DNA from: Planctomycetaceae bacterium
GTDB lineage: Bacteria; Planctomycetota; Phycisphaerae; Sedimentisphaerales; Anaerohalosphaeraceae
Reading direction: 5' to 3'
DNA: 41,190 nucleotides
Assembly: GCA_021372945.1 (NCBI GenBank)
Contig: JAJFTK010000122.1
Coordinates: 1-41,190 of the forward strand
The notes under the pieces were generated by a model. It saw only the letters and a list, made by a program, of their open reading frames with translations. It had not been told where the DNA came from and did no database searches. This document shows, in pieces, positions 1-8,869 of the stretch. Numbering within the stretch: position 1 is the stretch's first letter; each line of letters starts with the position of its first letter. The translations under genes and the position numbers were made by a program.

Positions 1-357
1 AAACTGCTGCTCGATCAGCCCTTGAATGTCCTTGCCGTGAAAAACACTGAGACCCGATTCCGGCGGCGGGCCTTCCTCCAGACGTTGACGCAGCCATTGG
101 AGTTGATCGGCATTGAGCTTACATCGCTGGCCCCGGCCGGACGTGTCGGACAATCCCTCCAGTCCATGCTTGTTGTAGGCATAAACCCAGTTCTGAATGG
201 TCCGGCGACGATAGCCCAGCAAGGTGGCGATCTCAGGGGCTGACTTGCCCATCAAACCCAGATAGACCGCTCGAATGCGGGTGGATAGACGGGCGTCCTT
301 TTCCTTGCGAAACAACTGCTTTAATTCAGTGCTCGTGTGATACAGTTGGACATTCAT
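1..357 (-). CDS. IS630-type transposase, N-terminal part, cut by window edge
   Basis: The frame is open from an ATG at 357 to base 1 with no stop, so 119 codons of the 5' end are visible. The product begins MNVQLYHTSTELKQLF and contains a helix-turn-helix at about residues 30-65 (APEIATLLGYRRRTIQNWV), followed by YNKHGLEGLSD. That tail after the HTH is typical of the DNA-binding half of IS630/Tc1-mariner transposases. The DDE catalytic half would lie outside the window. A GAGGAG Shine-Dalgarno sits about 6 bases before the ATG. Whether the gene is intact cannot be seen. Terminal inverted repeats could not be assigned because the other end is missing. The family call is good; a non-transposase HTH protein is a remote alternative. 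Confidence 0.72.
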   Translation of the reverse strand, partial: MNVQLYHTSTELKQLFRKEKDARLSTRIRAVYLGLMGKSAPEIATLLGYRRRTIQNWVYAYNKHGLEGLSDTSGRGQRCKLNADQLQWLRQRLEEGPPPESGLSVFHGKDIQGLIEQQF

Positions 358-592
358 AACAGACTCCTCAAAAAAACTGCTTTCGGAGTCAATTATGACA
401 TCTATTAGGGATCGCGCAAGTCTAAAATGCCTGGCGCGCATTTTTTTATGCGGATTGGTATTATTTCGCGGTTGCGTTGAATAAAAGGGGGTGGTGCCGC
501 TTGTATCAATTCATCCATAAATGCTAAGCAAATTGCTTAGAAGAGTCTTTGCCGGAACGTGGTATGGTCATAAAAAACAGCAGAGGACATAA
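358..592. other. Intergenic region between transposase and radical SAM gene
   Basis: This is non-coding DNA between divergent genes. It holds a 6-bp inverted repeat (GACTCC at 362-367, GGAGTC at 385-390) just before the transposase start, which may belong to the element's end, and a longer palindrome at 524-540. No convincing sigma-70 promoter with both boxes was found. Confidence 0.5.
524..540. promoter_or_regulatory. 17-bp palindrome, possible operator
   Basis: CTAAGCAA-A-TTGCTTAG is a perfect 8+1+8 palindrome, 52 bases before the start of the radical SAM gene. Its position and symmetry suit a dimeric repressor site. It has no T-tract, so it is unlikely to be a terminator. No regulator is assigned. 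Confidence 0.4.
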
Positions 593-2128
593 ATGAATAT
601 ACTCCTGGTAAATCCCGAGTCACCGAATACGTTTTGGAGTCTAAAAAACGCACTGTATTTCGTGTCCAAGAAGGCGATGTTGCCCCCGCTCGGTCTTCTC
701 ACGATTGCTTCAATGCTGCCGGAAGACTGGAATAAAAAGCTGATCGATCTGAACACGACAGCTTTAACGGACGAACATCTTGCCTGGGCCGATTACGTGT
801 TCTTGACCGCGATGGTCGTTCAGAAACGCTCCGCCGATCAAATCATCGCGCGATGCCGACAATTGGATAAACCCGTCGTTGCCGGCGGTCCCTTAGTCAC
901 CGCATTTCCGGAAGCCTTTCCCCAAGTCGATCATTTGGTGATGAACGAAGCAGAACTCACGCTGCCTGCGTTCCTGAAGGACCTGCAGGCCGGCCGCGCC
1001 CAACCCTTCTATTACACGCACGATCGCCCCGCCCTTGAGCGAACCCCGCTGCCGATGTGGTCTTTGATCGATATGAAAAAATACGCCCTGATGTCTATCC
1101 AATACTCACGAGGGTGCCCGTTCGATTGTGAGTTTTGTGATGTCACGACATTGTTTGGCCGCCAGATCCGCGTCAAACGCAAAGACCATGTGATTGGCGA
1201 ACTGGATGCCCTGTATCGGCAGGGTTGGCGCGGCGATGTTTTTTTTGTCGATGATAATTTTATCGGCAAAAAAGATGGCTTGAAACAGGACCTTTTACCG
1301 GCAATGATCGAGTGGATGGAAAGAAACGGGCGGCCCTTTGCCTTCAACACGCAAGCCTCGATCAATTTGGCGGACGATGATGAATTGATGCGGCTGATGG
1401 TGCGAGCTGGGTTTGATTGCGTGTTCATCGGGATCGAATCGAACAACGATGACAGCCTGGCCGAGTGCAACAAACTGCAAAACAAGGGCCGCGACCTGCA
1501 CGCCTGCGTAAGCCGCATCCAGCGAGCGGGCATGCAGGTGCAGGCCGGCTTCATCCTTGGATTCGACCACGATCAGCCATGCGTGTTCGATCGGATGATA
1601 CAGTTCATTCAGACCAATGGCATTGTGACGGCCATGGTGGGGTTATTGAACGCTCCGCGCGGAACCAGGCTGTACCAGCGAATGCTGCGAGAAAACCGAA
1701 TCGCTCGTCTTTCGTCGGGAGATAACACGGACTATTCGACCAATATCATTCCAAGAATGGATTTTGAAAAACTCGTTGCGGGCTATTACAGGGTTGTCAG
1801 CACCATTTACTCCCCAAAGTACCACAGTCAGCGGATCAAGATCTTCTTACGGAACTTCAACCTAAAACGTCAGACCGTTTGCAGATTTCGCAGATGGGAT
1901 CTTCTTGCCTTCCTGAGATCCGTCTGGCACATTGGCATCTGTGAAAAAGGCCGTGTCTATTATTGGCGGCTCTTATTCTGGTCCCTGCGAAATCCGCATT
2001 ACTTCAGGATGGCCGTCACGTTTTCGATCTATGGATTTCACTTTCGCAAGACCTTTGAGCAGATGCGTCAAAGGGGAACAACCGAGCGTCATCCCGCGCT
2101 CGAGCATTGCGGGCCCGCGGTTTCCTGA
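593..2128 (+). CDS. B12-binding radical SAM protein (DUF4070-type)
   Basis: This is a 511-residue protein. The N-terminal 140 residues form a cobalamin-binding fold (MNILLVNPESP start, PPLGLLTIAS, VVAGGPLVTAF). The radical SAM core follows, with the CxxxCxxC cluster motif CPFDCEFC near residue 178. It then shows VDDNFIGKK and the FIGIES segment typical of this superfamily. The C-terminal ~150 residues resemble the DUF4070 region found in B12-dependent enzymes such as the hopanoid C-2 methylase HpnP. The family likely catalyses a radical methylation or rearrangement on a lipid or other poorly reactive carbon; the substrate is unknown here. An AGAGGA ribosome site lies 4-5 bases before the ATG. 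The gene stands alone, converging on the Gfo/Idh/MocA gene. Family call is firm; a specific function is not supported. Confidence 0.88.
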   Translation: MNILLVNPESPNTFWSLKNALYFVSKKAMLPPLGLLTIASMLPEDWNKKLIDLNTTALTDEHLAWADYVFLTAMVVQKRSADQIIARCRQLDKPVVAGGPLVTAFPEAFPQVDHLVMNEAELTLPAFLKDLQAGRAQPFYYTHDRPALERTPLPMWSLIDMKKYALMSIQYSRGCPFDCEFCDVTTLFGRQIRVKRKDHVIGELDALYRQGWRGDVFFVDDNFIGKKDGLKQDLLPAMIEWMERNGRPFAFNTQASINLADDDELMRLMVRAGFDCVFIGIESNNDDSLAECNKLQNKGRDLHACVSRIQRAGMQVQAGFILGFDHDQPCVFDRMIQFIQTNGIVTAMVGLLNAPRGTRLYQRMLRENRIARLSSGDNTDYSTNIIPRMDFEKLVAGYYRVVSTIYSPKYHSQRIKIFLRNFNLKRQTVCRFRRWDLLAFLRSVWHIGICEKGRVYYWRLLFWSLRNPHYFRMAVTFSIYGFHFRKTFEQMRQRGTTERHPALEHCGPAVS

Positions 2129-2139
2129 CTTTTGCCGCC

Positions 2140-2151
2140 GGCGTTTACGCC
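2140..2151. terminator. Small hairpin between convergent genes
   Basis: GGCGT-tt-ACGCC lies between the stop of the radical SAM gene (2128) and the stop of the minus-strand oxidoreductase (2154). The stem is short and lacks a real T-tract, so termination is a guess from position. Confidence 0.3.
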
Positions 2152-2153
2152 TT

Positions 2154-3593
2154 TCAATCGATCGCGGGAACTTGCCATTTGGGACGGTAATGCCCGCGGG
2201 CCAGCGGGTTTGCCTGTGCAGCTAAATCGCCAGTAAACTGCTCCGTCGTGCCGTCAAACGTCAATGCTGCTCCCAGTACGGGCCTGTTCTTCTCCAGGTC
2301 CTGCTGATTGACCCGCAGATGTTCAAGAAACCGTGCCCATGCCTCCGATTGCAGCACATCAGCCTTTATCTTTTCGGTGATCTCCGCCGCAGCCGTTTGC
2401 GCGCCGAGCTGGTGCGAAATATTGGGCAGATGGCACAGGGCCGATGAAATATGCCCATCCAGAATGCTGCACGGAACATCTTGAGGCGTATTGTTCCTGA
2501 CCGCTTCGATAAACCTGGACAGATGCAATTCACCGCCGTGCGGTGAGAAGGTGTGCATCTTCTTGCCCTGCTTGTCATAAACGGTTTCTTCAGCGATGTA
2601 CCCGCCCTCGCATTCGAGCACGTTACCGATGCGGGTCTTCTTGTAGATCGACATGCCGCGAACGCCCGGCTGAGCGGGTAATCCGCGCACCTCAAAGATC
2701 ATAGGAACCGGCTTGTAGTCATAGAAAACGATCTGCGTATTCGGTGTTTCGCCGGCGTCTTTGTAACCAAAGCGGCCGCCAATGCTGAGCACATGCTCGG
2801 GGTATCCATCCTGCCCAAGCATCCAGCGCCCGATATCGACCTGGTGTACGCCCTGGTTTCCCAGGTCGCCGTCGCCGGTGTTCCACAGCCAATGCCAGTC
2901 ATAATGGAACTGGGGCCGCCGGATCGGCTGCTCCTGCGCAGGGCCAAGCCACAGGTCATAATCGCAGGTCGAAGGAGGACTAGCGGGCGATTCGAGCAGC
3001 CCGATGCTGTCTCGCTGCTTGTAGCACAATCCGCACGAACAGATCACCTTTCCCAAATGGCCCTGCTTCAAATACTCGATCGCCTCCGGCCAGCATGCGC
3101 GGCTGCGGTGATGCAGTCCCGCCTGGACGACCAAGCCGCTTTTCTTTGCCATATTGACCAACTGCCGGCCTTCCCAGATCGTGTGCGAAACGGGCTTTTC
3201 AACGTACACATGCTTGCCCGCCTGCAAAGCCAGGATGCTATGAAGTGAATGCCAGTGATTGCACGAAACGATCACTACGGCGTCGATATCCTTGCGGTCC
3301 AGCAAGGCACGAAAGTCCCGGTGAACATCGACCTCCAATGGATTATCCTCGCGATGCGCCAACTCCTGCTGAAGCAGTCCCATTTTGTAGCCGGGATCAG
3401 GGTCGGCAAGCGCAACCAATTGCACACCGGCCATCTTGCTCAGGCGTTCGGCATGGTATGAACCCTGTCTTCCGACGCCAATGATACCCACCCGAATATT
3501 CTCGTTGGCGCCCAGAACCCTGCGGCTGCTCAGTGCCGTGAGCGTACCTAATACCGTCCATGCCGAAGATTTTAGAAAATCGCGTCTTTTCAT
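2154..3593 (-). CDS. Tat-exported Gfo/Idh/MocA family oxidoreductase
   Basis: A 479-residue protein with a Tat signal at its N-terminus (MKRRDFLKSSAW, then a hydrophobic stretch ending near residue 28). A Rossmann nucleotide-binding motif GIIGVGRQG lies at residues 36-44. The EKP motif with the conserved lysine is at K133, and a GVHQVDIGRW segment follows in the substrate domain. The family oxidises or reduces sugars, inositols or their 3-keto forms with tightly bound NAD(P). The Tat signal implies folding with cofactor before export. It lies 118 bases downstream of the sigma-54 activator gene on the same strand. The substrate is unknown; calling it by a specific dehydrogenase name would be unjustified. 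Confidence 0.88.
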   Translation of the reverse strand: MKRRDFLKSSAWTVLGTLTALSSRRVLGANENIRVGIIGVGRQGSYHAERLSKMAGVQLVALADPDPGYKMGLLQQELAHREDNPLEVDVHRDFRALLDRKDIDAVVIVSCNHWHSLHSILALQAGKHVYVEKPVSHTIWEGRQLVNMAKKSGLVVQAGLHHRSRACWPEAIEYLKQGHLGKVICSCGLCYKQRDSIGLLESPASPPSTCDYDLWLGPAQEQPIRRPQFHYDWHWLWNTGDGDLGNQGVHQVDIGRWMLGQDGYPEHVLSIGGRFGYKDAGETPNTQIVFYDYKPVPMIFEVRGLPAQPGVRGMSIYKKTRIGNVLECEGGYIAEETVYDKQGKKMHTFSPHGGELHLSRFIEAVRNNTPQDVPCSILDGHISSALCHLPNISHQLGAQTAAAEITEKIKADVLQSEAWARFLEHLRVNQQDLEKNRPVLGAALTFDGTTEQFTGDLAAQANPLARGHYRPKWQVPAID

Positions 3594-3711
3594 AGATGAA
3601 ACCTGTCCTAACTATTTGATTCTGTATTATAAACGTTCAGCTCAGCCCGATATTGCTGCGATTGAGGAATTATCCGCGACATGAGAGAAATTGCAAACCA
3701 TTCTCCGTATT

Positions 3712-5229
3712 TCATTTTCGCAGAATACGGTATTTTTTGATCTTATAGCCCAGAATGCGTTCTGTAACGCCCAGTTCCCTTGCGGCAAGACGCTGGCTGC
3801 CCTGCGTCTTTTTGAGCGCATCGATGATCATTTCGCGTTCCACGTACTCCACCTTTTCCGGCAGCGTCAGCGTATTGGCGTTCTGCGTCTTCTGCGCCAT
3901 CTGCAGCGAAGGCGGCATATGGTCAGAACGGATGACGTCCTCATCGCACAGCAGAACCGCGCGCTCGATGCAGTTTTCAAGCTCCCGCACGTTGCCCGGC
4001 CAGTGATAGCTGGTCAGCATCTCAATGGCCGGCGTGGAAATCCGCTTGATGGCCTTGCCATTCTCACGAGCATATTTCTCCAGGAAGAAATCCGCCAGCA
4101 GCATCACATCGTTTTTGCGATCACGCAATGGCGGCATGCAAATTGGAAACACGTTAATGCGGTAATAAAGGTCCTCGCGGAAAAGTCCGTTCTTGATCTC
4201 TTCTTCGAGGTTCTTATTGGTTGCCACGATGATCCGCACGTTGGACTTGATGGTTTCATAGCCTCCGACGCGTTCAAATTCCTTGAACTGAATGACCCGC
4301 AGCAGTTTAACCTGCATATTCAGCGAGAAATCGCCGATCTCGTCAAGGAAGATCGTGCCGCCATTGGCCAGTTCAAAACGCCCGGGCTTGCGTTCGGCGG
4401 CGCCGGTAAAGGCCCCCTTCTCATGGCCGAACAGCTCGCTTTCCAACAGGTTCTCCGGCAGCGCCGTGCAATTGACCTTGATGAACGGCTTTTCGAAGCG
4501 GTAGCTGTTGTAATGGATCGCGTGGGCCACAAGGTCCTTGCCGGTACCGCTTTCGCCGCGGATCAACACCGTCGCGGTGCTGTCGGCCACCTGCTCGATC
4601 AGCCGATAGACCTCCTGCATGGCCCCGCTGGTACTGATCATGTTATGCACGTTGAACTTACTCTTCAATTCGCGCAGCAGCCGCAGATTTTCCGTCCGCA
4701 TCTCCTTGCGCTCCGATTCGAGCATCTTATTCAGTTTAACGGCCTGGGCCGCCATCGTCGCCAAAATCTCCAGCATGCGGACGTGCATTTCAAGATCATC
4801 GGACGGCCGAATCTTGCGATCGACACTGATTGCGCCGATCGTTTTGCCTTCCATTTTAATAGGCACGCAGAAGAACGCAACCCTCTGGTCCTTGCCGCCA
4901 ACGCGCTCGTCCGTCTTGGCCAAAAATCGCGCGTCCTTGCTGATATCCGGCACCACGATCTCTTTGCCCGTCTGTACGACAAGACCGGTCACGCCCTCGC
5001 CAATCTTACAGGTGACCTTCCTGGATGCGTCGTTTAGCCCGTGCGCCGCTCTGATCGAGATCGTTTCGCTTTCCGGATCGAACAGCGTGATCGTGCCGCG
5101 CTCCAGTTTGACATGCGTCTCAATCGCCCGCAGGATCGATTGCAGTGTCGCTTCCAGGTTGGGCGACTCGGCAAAGACCTTCGCAACATCGGCCAGCAGT
5201 TCCACCTCTGGGGTCAGCATTTTTGACAT
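3712..5229 (-). CDS. Sigma-54-dependent activator with GAF domain (NifA-like)
   Basis: A 505-residue regulator with the NifA-type order. A GAF sensor occupies about residues 18-160. The AAA+ domain has Walker A GESGTGKD (225-232), the sigma-54 contact loop GAFTGA (272-277), Walker [12 protein letters not shown] (290-300), an arginine in FREDLYYR, and WPGNVREL (410-417). A Fis-type HTH fills the last ~40 residues. It would bind upstream activator sites and drive open-complex formation by sigma-54 polymerase in response to a ligand of the GAF domain. A sigma-70-type promoter (5280-5307) and an overlapping palindrome (5245-5271) precede it, suggesting autoregulation. Its targets are unknown; no clear GG-N10-GC promoter was recognised in the neighbouring intergenic gaps by eye. 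Confidence 0.93.
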   Translation of the reverse strand: MSKMLTPEVELLADVAKVFAESPNLEATLQSILRAIETHVKLERGTITLFDPESETISIRAAHGLNDASRKVTCKIGEGVTGLVVQTGKEIVVPDISKDARFLAKTDERVGGKDQRVAFFCVPIKMEGKTIGAISVDRKIRPSDDLEMHVRMLEILATMAAQAVKLNKMLESERKEMRTENLRLLRELKSKFNVHNMISTSGAMQEVYRLIEQVADSTATVLIRGESGTGKDLVAHAIHYNSYRFEKPFIKVNCTALPENLLESELFGHEKGAFTGAAERKPGRFELANGGTIFLDEIGDFSLNMQVKLLRVIQFKEFERVGGYETIKSNVRIIVATNKNLEEEIKNGLFREDLYYRINVFPICMPPLRDRKNDVMLLADFFLEKYARENGKAIKRISTPAIEMLTSYHWPGNVRELENCIERAVLLCDEDVIRSDHMPPSLQMAQKTQNANTLTLPEKVEYVEREMIIDALKKTQGSQRLAARELGVTERILGYKIKKYRILRK

Positions 5230-5244
5230 TTACGTTCCCGATCC

Positions 5245-5271
5245 TTACATCACGTACAATATTGTATGTAA
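5245..5271. promoter_or_regulatory. Overlapping inverted repeats at start of activator transcript
   Basis: Two nested symmetries occur just downstream of the predicted -10 box of the activator gene: TTACAT (5245-5250) with ATGTAA (5266-5271), and a perfect 12-bp palindrome TACAATATTGTA at 5255-5266. A protein bound here would overlap the transcription start, so it is a good candidate operator. No regulator is assigned. Confidence 0.45.
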
Positions 5272-5279
5272 AAAGAGGC

Positions 5280-5307
5280 ATTATACATTTTTGTCGTTGG
5301 AATGCAA
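5280..5307 (-). promoter_or_regulatory. Sigma-70-type promoter of the NifA-like activator
   Basis: Reading the minus strand, -35 TTGCAT (5307-5302) is separated by 16 bases from a perfect -10 TATAAT (5285-5280). The predicted start is near 5273, giving a leader of about 44 bases. The -35 is weak (3 of 6), the -10 is perfect. Confidence 0.5.
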
Positions 5308-5308
5308 T

Positions 5309-5335
5309 AAAAAACGGCCCTTTTTTACGGGGCCG
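5309..5335 (-). terminator. Rho-independent terminator after the GHMP kinase gene
   Basis: On the minus strand CGGCCC and GGGCCG form a 6-bp GC stem around a 9-base A-rich loop, followed by a run of T. It lies 29 bases past the kinase stop codon and immediately before the activator promoter, separating the two transcripts. Confidence 0.8.
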
Positions 5336-5364
5336 CTTTGAGCATATGAAAAAAACACTCTGTC

Positions 5365-6609
5365 CTAAAAGCGGTCGAACAGCTTAATGCCCTCGACCAC
5401 TTTGCACGTATGGACGGCATACTTGTCGGCAAAGTCCGGCCGGCTTCTCGGGTATCCAACCTCGATGGCCTTCTTGGCTGCATCCGCCTGCCCCGCCGAC
5501 ACCAGGCAGCCGGCGGCCCCTTTATCCCCACCGCCCAGCATGCGTTCGCCAAAGACGCCGGGTATCGTGCGGACGATATCGCACATGGTCTCCAGTTCCG
5601 GCCCTGAGATGGCATACTCATCGCGCAGGCCGATACCGTCCTGTCGAAAGATCGAACCAACCGTCTCAATGTCGCCGCGCTTCCACGCATCCATCATTTG
5701 GTAAAAACGCTGCTGGGCCTTGTAGATATACGCCATACGGCTGACCAGATGAGGATCGCTTCCGCCAAACTTGGCGCTGATCTTGTCGAACAAACCCTGC
5801 TCGCGGATGTCAGCCAGGCATGAGATATTGAATCCCGCCGCTTTAGCCTTGGCGACCATTTCCTCGCACTCGGCCCGGCGGATCTTATAAGTGGACTTTT
5901 CCAGCCCGGGGCGAACCGTGCCGGTATCCATCACCATAATGCGAAAATCGCTTGCGCCCTTGCCCAGCGGCACATAATCGATCGAACGGTTCGCGGGCTT
6001 ATAGTGCGTGCCCATCCCCTCGCGGGCGAACAGGATCATGATCTGGTCGAGCTTGCCGCAGGGCGAACCAATGTACTCGTTTTCCACAAGCTGCGCCAAA
6101 TCGACGATCTTCATGCGGTCTGGTTCGTCGATGCCATTGGCATCAAGCACGGAAAGGATCAGGTTCAGCGAAAGCGAGGCGCTTCGGCTCATGCCGCCGC
6201 CGGGAATATTGCCGTAGAGCACCGCGTCGATACCCTGTGTGAGTTTATAGCCCGCTCGGCCGAGGATGTAGTCAACTCCATAGGGAAAACGCGCCCACGT
6301 CTCATAGACCTCTTGCGATTTGGGGGCAGGGACCTTTCCGATCTCAAACTCCACCACGCCGTCATTGGCAAAATTGCCGCTGAACAGCCGCATCTTTTTT
6401 GTGCCGTTGGGCTTGTAGGCCATCCAGATAAACCGGTCAGTGCCGACGCCGAACAGCTCGGTCCCGTTATAGTCGCCATGTTCGACCCCCAGGCAAAAGC
6501 GTGATGAACTGCGACGCACCTTGGCGCCGTCAAGATCGATCTTCCGCTCGCGCGCCAGCTTTTTTAAATACTCAAACGCCTCTTTGTCATTGGTTACCTT
6601 CACTGCCAT
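5365..6609 (-). CDS. Galactokinase-like GHMP kinase
   Basis: A 414-residue protein from the ATG at 6609, which has GGAG 7-8 bases upstream. An in-frame start further upstream would overlap the preceding small gene and adds unlike sequence. GHMP hallmarks: GVEHGDYNG (about 41-49) resembles the sugar-binding signature of galactokinases, the ATP loop IPGGGMSRSASL lies near 135-146, CGKLDQ (184-189) carries the probable catalytic aspartate D188, and LGGGDKGAAGCLV forms the third motif. It should phosphorylate a sugar, galactose or a relative, at C1. It is last in an operon with a sodium/solute symporter and a 73-residue membrane protein, so the sugar is probably taken up by that symporter. Galactose specificity is inference, since related kinases act on other sugars. 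Confidence 0.83.
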   Translation of the reverse strand: MAVKVTNDKEAFEYLKKLARERKIDLDGAKVRRSSSRFCLGVEHGDYNGTELFGVGTDRFIWMAYKPNGTKKMRLFSGNFANDGVVEFEIGKVPAPKSQEVYETWARFPYGVDYILGRAGYKLTQGIDAVLYGNIPGGGMSRSASLSLNLILSVLDANGIDEPDRMKIVDLAQLVENEYIGSPCGKLDQIMILFAREGMGTHYKPANRSIDYVPLGKGASDFRIMVMDTGTVRPGLEKSTYKIRRAECEEMVAKAKAAGFNISCLADIREQGLFDKISAKFGGSDPHLVSRMAYIYKAQQRFYQMMDAWKRGDIETVGSIFRQDGIGLRDEYAISGPELETMCDIVRTIPGVFGERMLGGGDKGAAGCLVSAGQADAAKKAIEVGYPRSRPDFADKYAVHTCKVVEGIKLFDRF

Positions 6610-6623
6610 GGGAAACTCCGCGT

Positions 6624-6845
6624 TTACTTTTCTTCTTTCTTTTGCGCATTGCCGGCCAATTTGGCCGAGACCAGCATGAACAGCCCGAACAACAGCAGCA
6701 ACGCGCCCCATATCAAGTTAATGTTCAACCCAAGCGATCGCTGATACATTTCAGCATCTTTACCCGTGATCGCGCCGTAAACAACCAGAATGATCCCGAT
6801 CAGTGAAAACATCAGGCCTATCGGCCAGCGAATATCCAATCCCAT
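6624..6845 (-). CDS. Small two-helix membrane protein between symporter and kinase
   Basis: A 73-residue protein from the ATG at 6845. AAGGAG lies 7 bases upstream; a TTG two codons earlier would be almost on top of it. Two hydrophobic segments are seen, about residues 8-28 (IGLMFSLIGIILVVYG) and 43-62 (LIWGALLLLFGLFMLVSAK), with a charged C-terminal tail ending KKEEK. No domain is recognised. It sits 23 bases after the symporter gene and 14 before the kinase gene, so all three are probably co-transcribed. It may be an accessory subunit of the symporter, but this is only from context. Confidence 0.78.
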   Translation of the reverse strand: MGLDIRWPIGLMFSLIGIILVVYGAITGKDAEMYQRSLGLNINLIWGALLLLFGLFMLVSAKLAGNAQKKEEK

Positions 6846-6868
6846 TGTCAATCTCCTTTCATATCATA

Positions 6869-8794
6869 TTACCAGAAGAGCCAGTTCAAGATCACACAGC
6901 CGATCAGCAGAATTACACCCAGAACCGCCGGACGCAGCAGCCAGTTCTGTTCGTGATCAACCACCTTGGGCGTTAACGAATACACAAGACCCTTCAGTTC
7001 TTCGTTTGTCTTGGTCCGTTTGGTAACCAGTGAAATAACAATAGTCAAGATAAAACAGACCAGGAACGCATAGGCCGCCAACCAGAAATTCTGAGCCATT
7101 TCGCTTGGGAAGGTCTTGACCACGGCGATATAACCGCCCTTGAGTCCGGGCACATTGCCCGCCGCCAGCGTCAAGGAATGGAATACCGCCGACGTGGTGA
7201 TGCCCAGCAGCAGGCCGACAAACGCGCCCGTGCCCGTCGTTCCGGCCCACAGCATTCCAAGCGCAAACGTCGCAAACGTGGGCGCATTGACGAATCCAAA
7301 CACCAACTGGATGATGTCCATGGCATTATTATATTGTTTGGCGAAATACGCACAGGCAATGCTGAGCAAAATACCCGCGACGGTCACGACCTTGCCCATC
7401 CACAAGTAATGCGCATCGCTCTTTTGACGCACCAGGTAAGCCTGGTACAGGTCGTACGTCCAGATCGTGTTGAAGGCGGTCACGTTGCCGGCCATACCCG
7501 ACATGAACGACGCCAAAAGCGCCGTCAACGCCAGGCCAAGCAGCCCTGTCGGGCAGTATTTCTTCACCAGCGACAGGATGATACCATCGTAATCATTTTC
7601 GACAACCGCGTCCTGGATGCGGTCCTTCAACTGCTGTTGGCTAAGCGAGCCGGCGGCATTATCCTGAATGATCGACGCCACCTTCTCCTTACTCATCTTG
7701 TAGCCGACAATGTCGGCGATCTCATTGAATGCCGCATCCACGTTGGCCGCATCCGCCGATTGAACAACCGCGATCACAGGGGCATAGTCGGACGTATCGA
7801 TAATGCGCGGCGGCAGACGGTAATTGTCCTTGCCCATGGAGGCCAGCGCCACCGCCAACATACCCGGCAGGATCACCAGCACCGGGAAGAACATCTTCGG
7901 AATGGCCGCGATCAACGGAGTCCGCCGTGCGGCGCCCATGTCTTTGGCCGCCATGGCACGCTGAACGACCAAAAAGTTCGTGCACCAATAGCCAAAAGAC
8001 AGCACAAACCCCAGACCGAAGACCATCGCGAAGAGGTCAACTCCCATCGGGTTGCTTTCCGGCCCCCCCAGCAGCGGCTTCCAGGCGCTGGTCCATGCGT
8101 CCGGCCCGAAGCTCTTCGTATTCAAGTCCAGCGCGGCGGGGTCGGCAGCAACTTGCGTCAACTGCGTCTTGACCGCCTCCCAGCCGCCCACGTCCTTAAG
8201 TCCCAAATACACAACGGGCGTAAAGCCCAGAACGATCATAAAGAATTGCAGCACTTCGGTGTAAATCGCGGAGGTCAAACCGCCTTTGAGCACATAGATC
8301 AGCACCACGCCCGAACAGATCCACAAGCTGGCGTTGTAATCCCAACCGAGCAGTTGGTGCAGCAGCTTGGCCAGCGCGTTCATTGAAATGCCGGAGGAGA
8401 AAAGCGTCATGACGGCAAAAGAAATGGAGTTCAGGCAGCGGGTGCGGTAATCGAATCGCATGTTGAGATATTCCGGTACGGAACGCGCCTTCGAGCCGTA
8501 GTAGAACGGCATCATGAAAATCGCCAGGAAGACCATCGCCGGAATAGCGCCCACCCAGTAGAAATGTGCCGTGGCAATGCCATACTTGGCGCCGCTTGCC
8601 GCCATGCCGACCAGTTCCAGCGCACCCAGGTTGGCCGAGATAAAGGCAAGCCCCGTGACCCAGGCCGGAATTGATCTGCCGGAGGTTAGAAAGTCCGATG
8701 ACGTCTTCATGTACACCCGGAGAACCCAGCCGATCCCGAGCACCGCCCCTACATAAATAAGCATGATGACATAATCAATCACACCTAGCTGCAT
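6869..8794 (-). CDS. Sodium/solute symporter (SSS/SGLT family)
   Basis: A 641-residue membrane protein with about 14 predicted helices. It starts MQLGVIDYVIMLIYVGAVLGIGW and shows family segments such as DFLTSGRSIPAWVTGLAFISANLGALELVG, KARSVPEYLNMRF, and GLTSAIYTEVLQ. The family couples Na+ to uptake of sugars, amino acids or other organic solutes; the overall look and the downstream GHMP kinase favour a sugar. A hydrophilic loop of about 85 residues (from GKDNYRLPP to the helix beginning GLLGLALTALL) is longer than in compact members. AAGGAG stands 6 bases before the ATG. Transcription probably starts from the promoter at 8870-8897. First gene of the operon with the small membrane protein and the kinase. 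Confidence 0.92.
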   Translation of the reverse strand: MQLGVIDYVIMLIYVGAVLGIGWVLRVYMKTSSDFLTSGRSIPAWVTGLAFISANLGALELVGMAASGAKYGIATAHFYWVGAIPAMVFLAIFMMPFYYGSKARSVPEYLNMRFDYRTRCLNSISFAVMTLFSSGISMNALAKLLHQLLGWDYNASLWICSGVVLIYVLKGGLTSAIYTEVLQFFMIVLGFTPVVYLGLKDVGGWEAVKTQLTQVAADPAALDLNTKSFGPDAWTSAWKPLLGGPESNPMGVDLFAMVFGLGFVLSFGYWCTNFLVVQRAMAAKDMGAARRTPLIAAIPKMFFPVLVILPGMLAVALASMGKDNYRLPPRIIDTSDYAPVIAVVQSADAANVDAAFNEIADIVGYKMSKEKVASIIQDNAAGSLSQQQLKDRIQDAVVENDYDGIILSLVKKYCPTGLLGLALTALLASFMSGMAGNVTAFNTIWTYDLYQAYLVRQKSDAHYLWMGKVVTVAGILLSIACAYFAKQYNNAMDIIQLVFGFVNAPTFATFALGMLWAGTTGTGAFVGLLLGITTSAVFHSLTLAAGNVPGLKGGYIAVVKTFPSEMAQNFWLAAYAFLVCFILTIVISLVTKRTKTNEELKGLVYSLTPKVVDHEQNWLLRPAVLGVILLIGCVILNWLFW

Positions 8795-8869
8795 AGAATT
8801 CTCCTTTCTTGCGCTATGAGAAACTCTTCATGAACCCGCTTTTCCCAAAAATCCATTTATCAACGCAAA

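Noticed and set aside
3705..3738. CCGTATT...AATACGG hairpin followed by T-rich sequence on the plus strand
   Set aside because: It lies at the 3' end of the minus-strand activator gene, and no plus-strand gene would use it.
3691..5037. A 448-codon open frame on the plus strand
   Set aside because: It lies opposite the sigma-54 activator gene, which has every expected motif; the frame has no recognisable domain.
6610..6711. N-terminal extension of the GHMP kinase to 6711
   Set aside because: It overlaps the small membrane protein gene and lacks family sequence; the ATG at 6609 has a good ribosome site.
7178..8386. A 402-codon open frame on the plus strand
   Set aside because: It is antisense to the sodium/solute symporter gene and reads as Arg/His-rich low-quality sequence.
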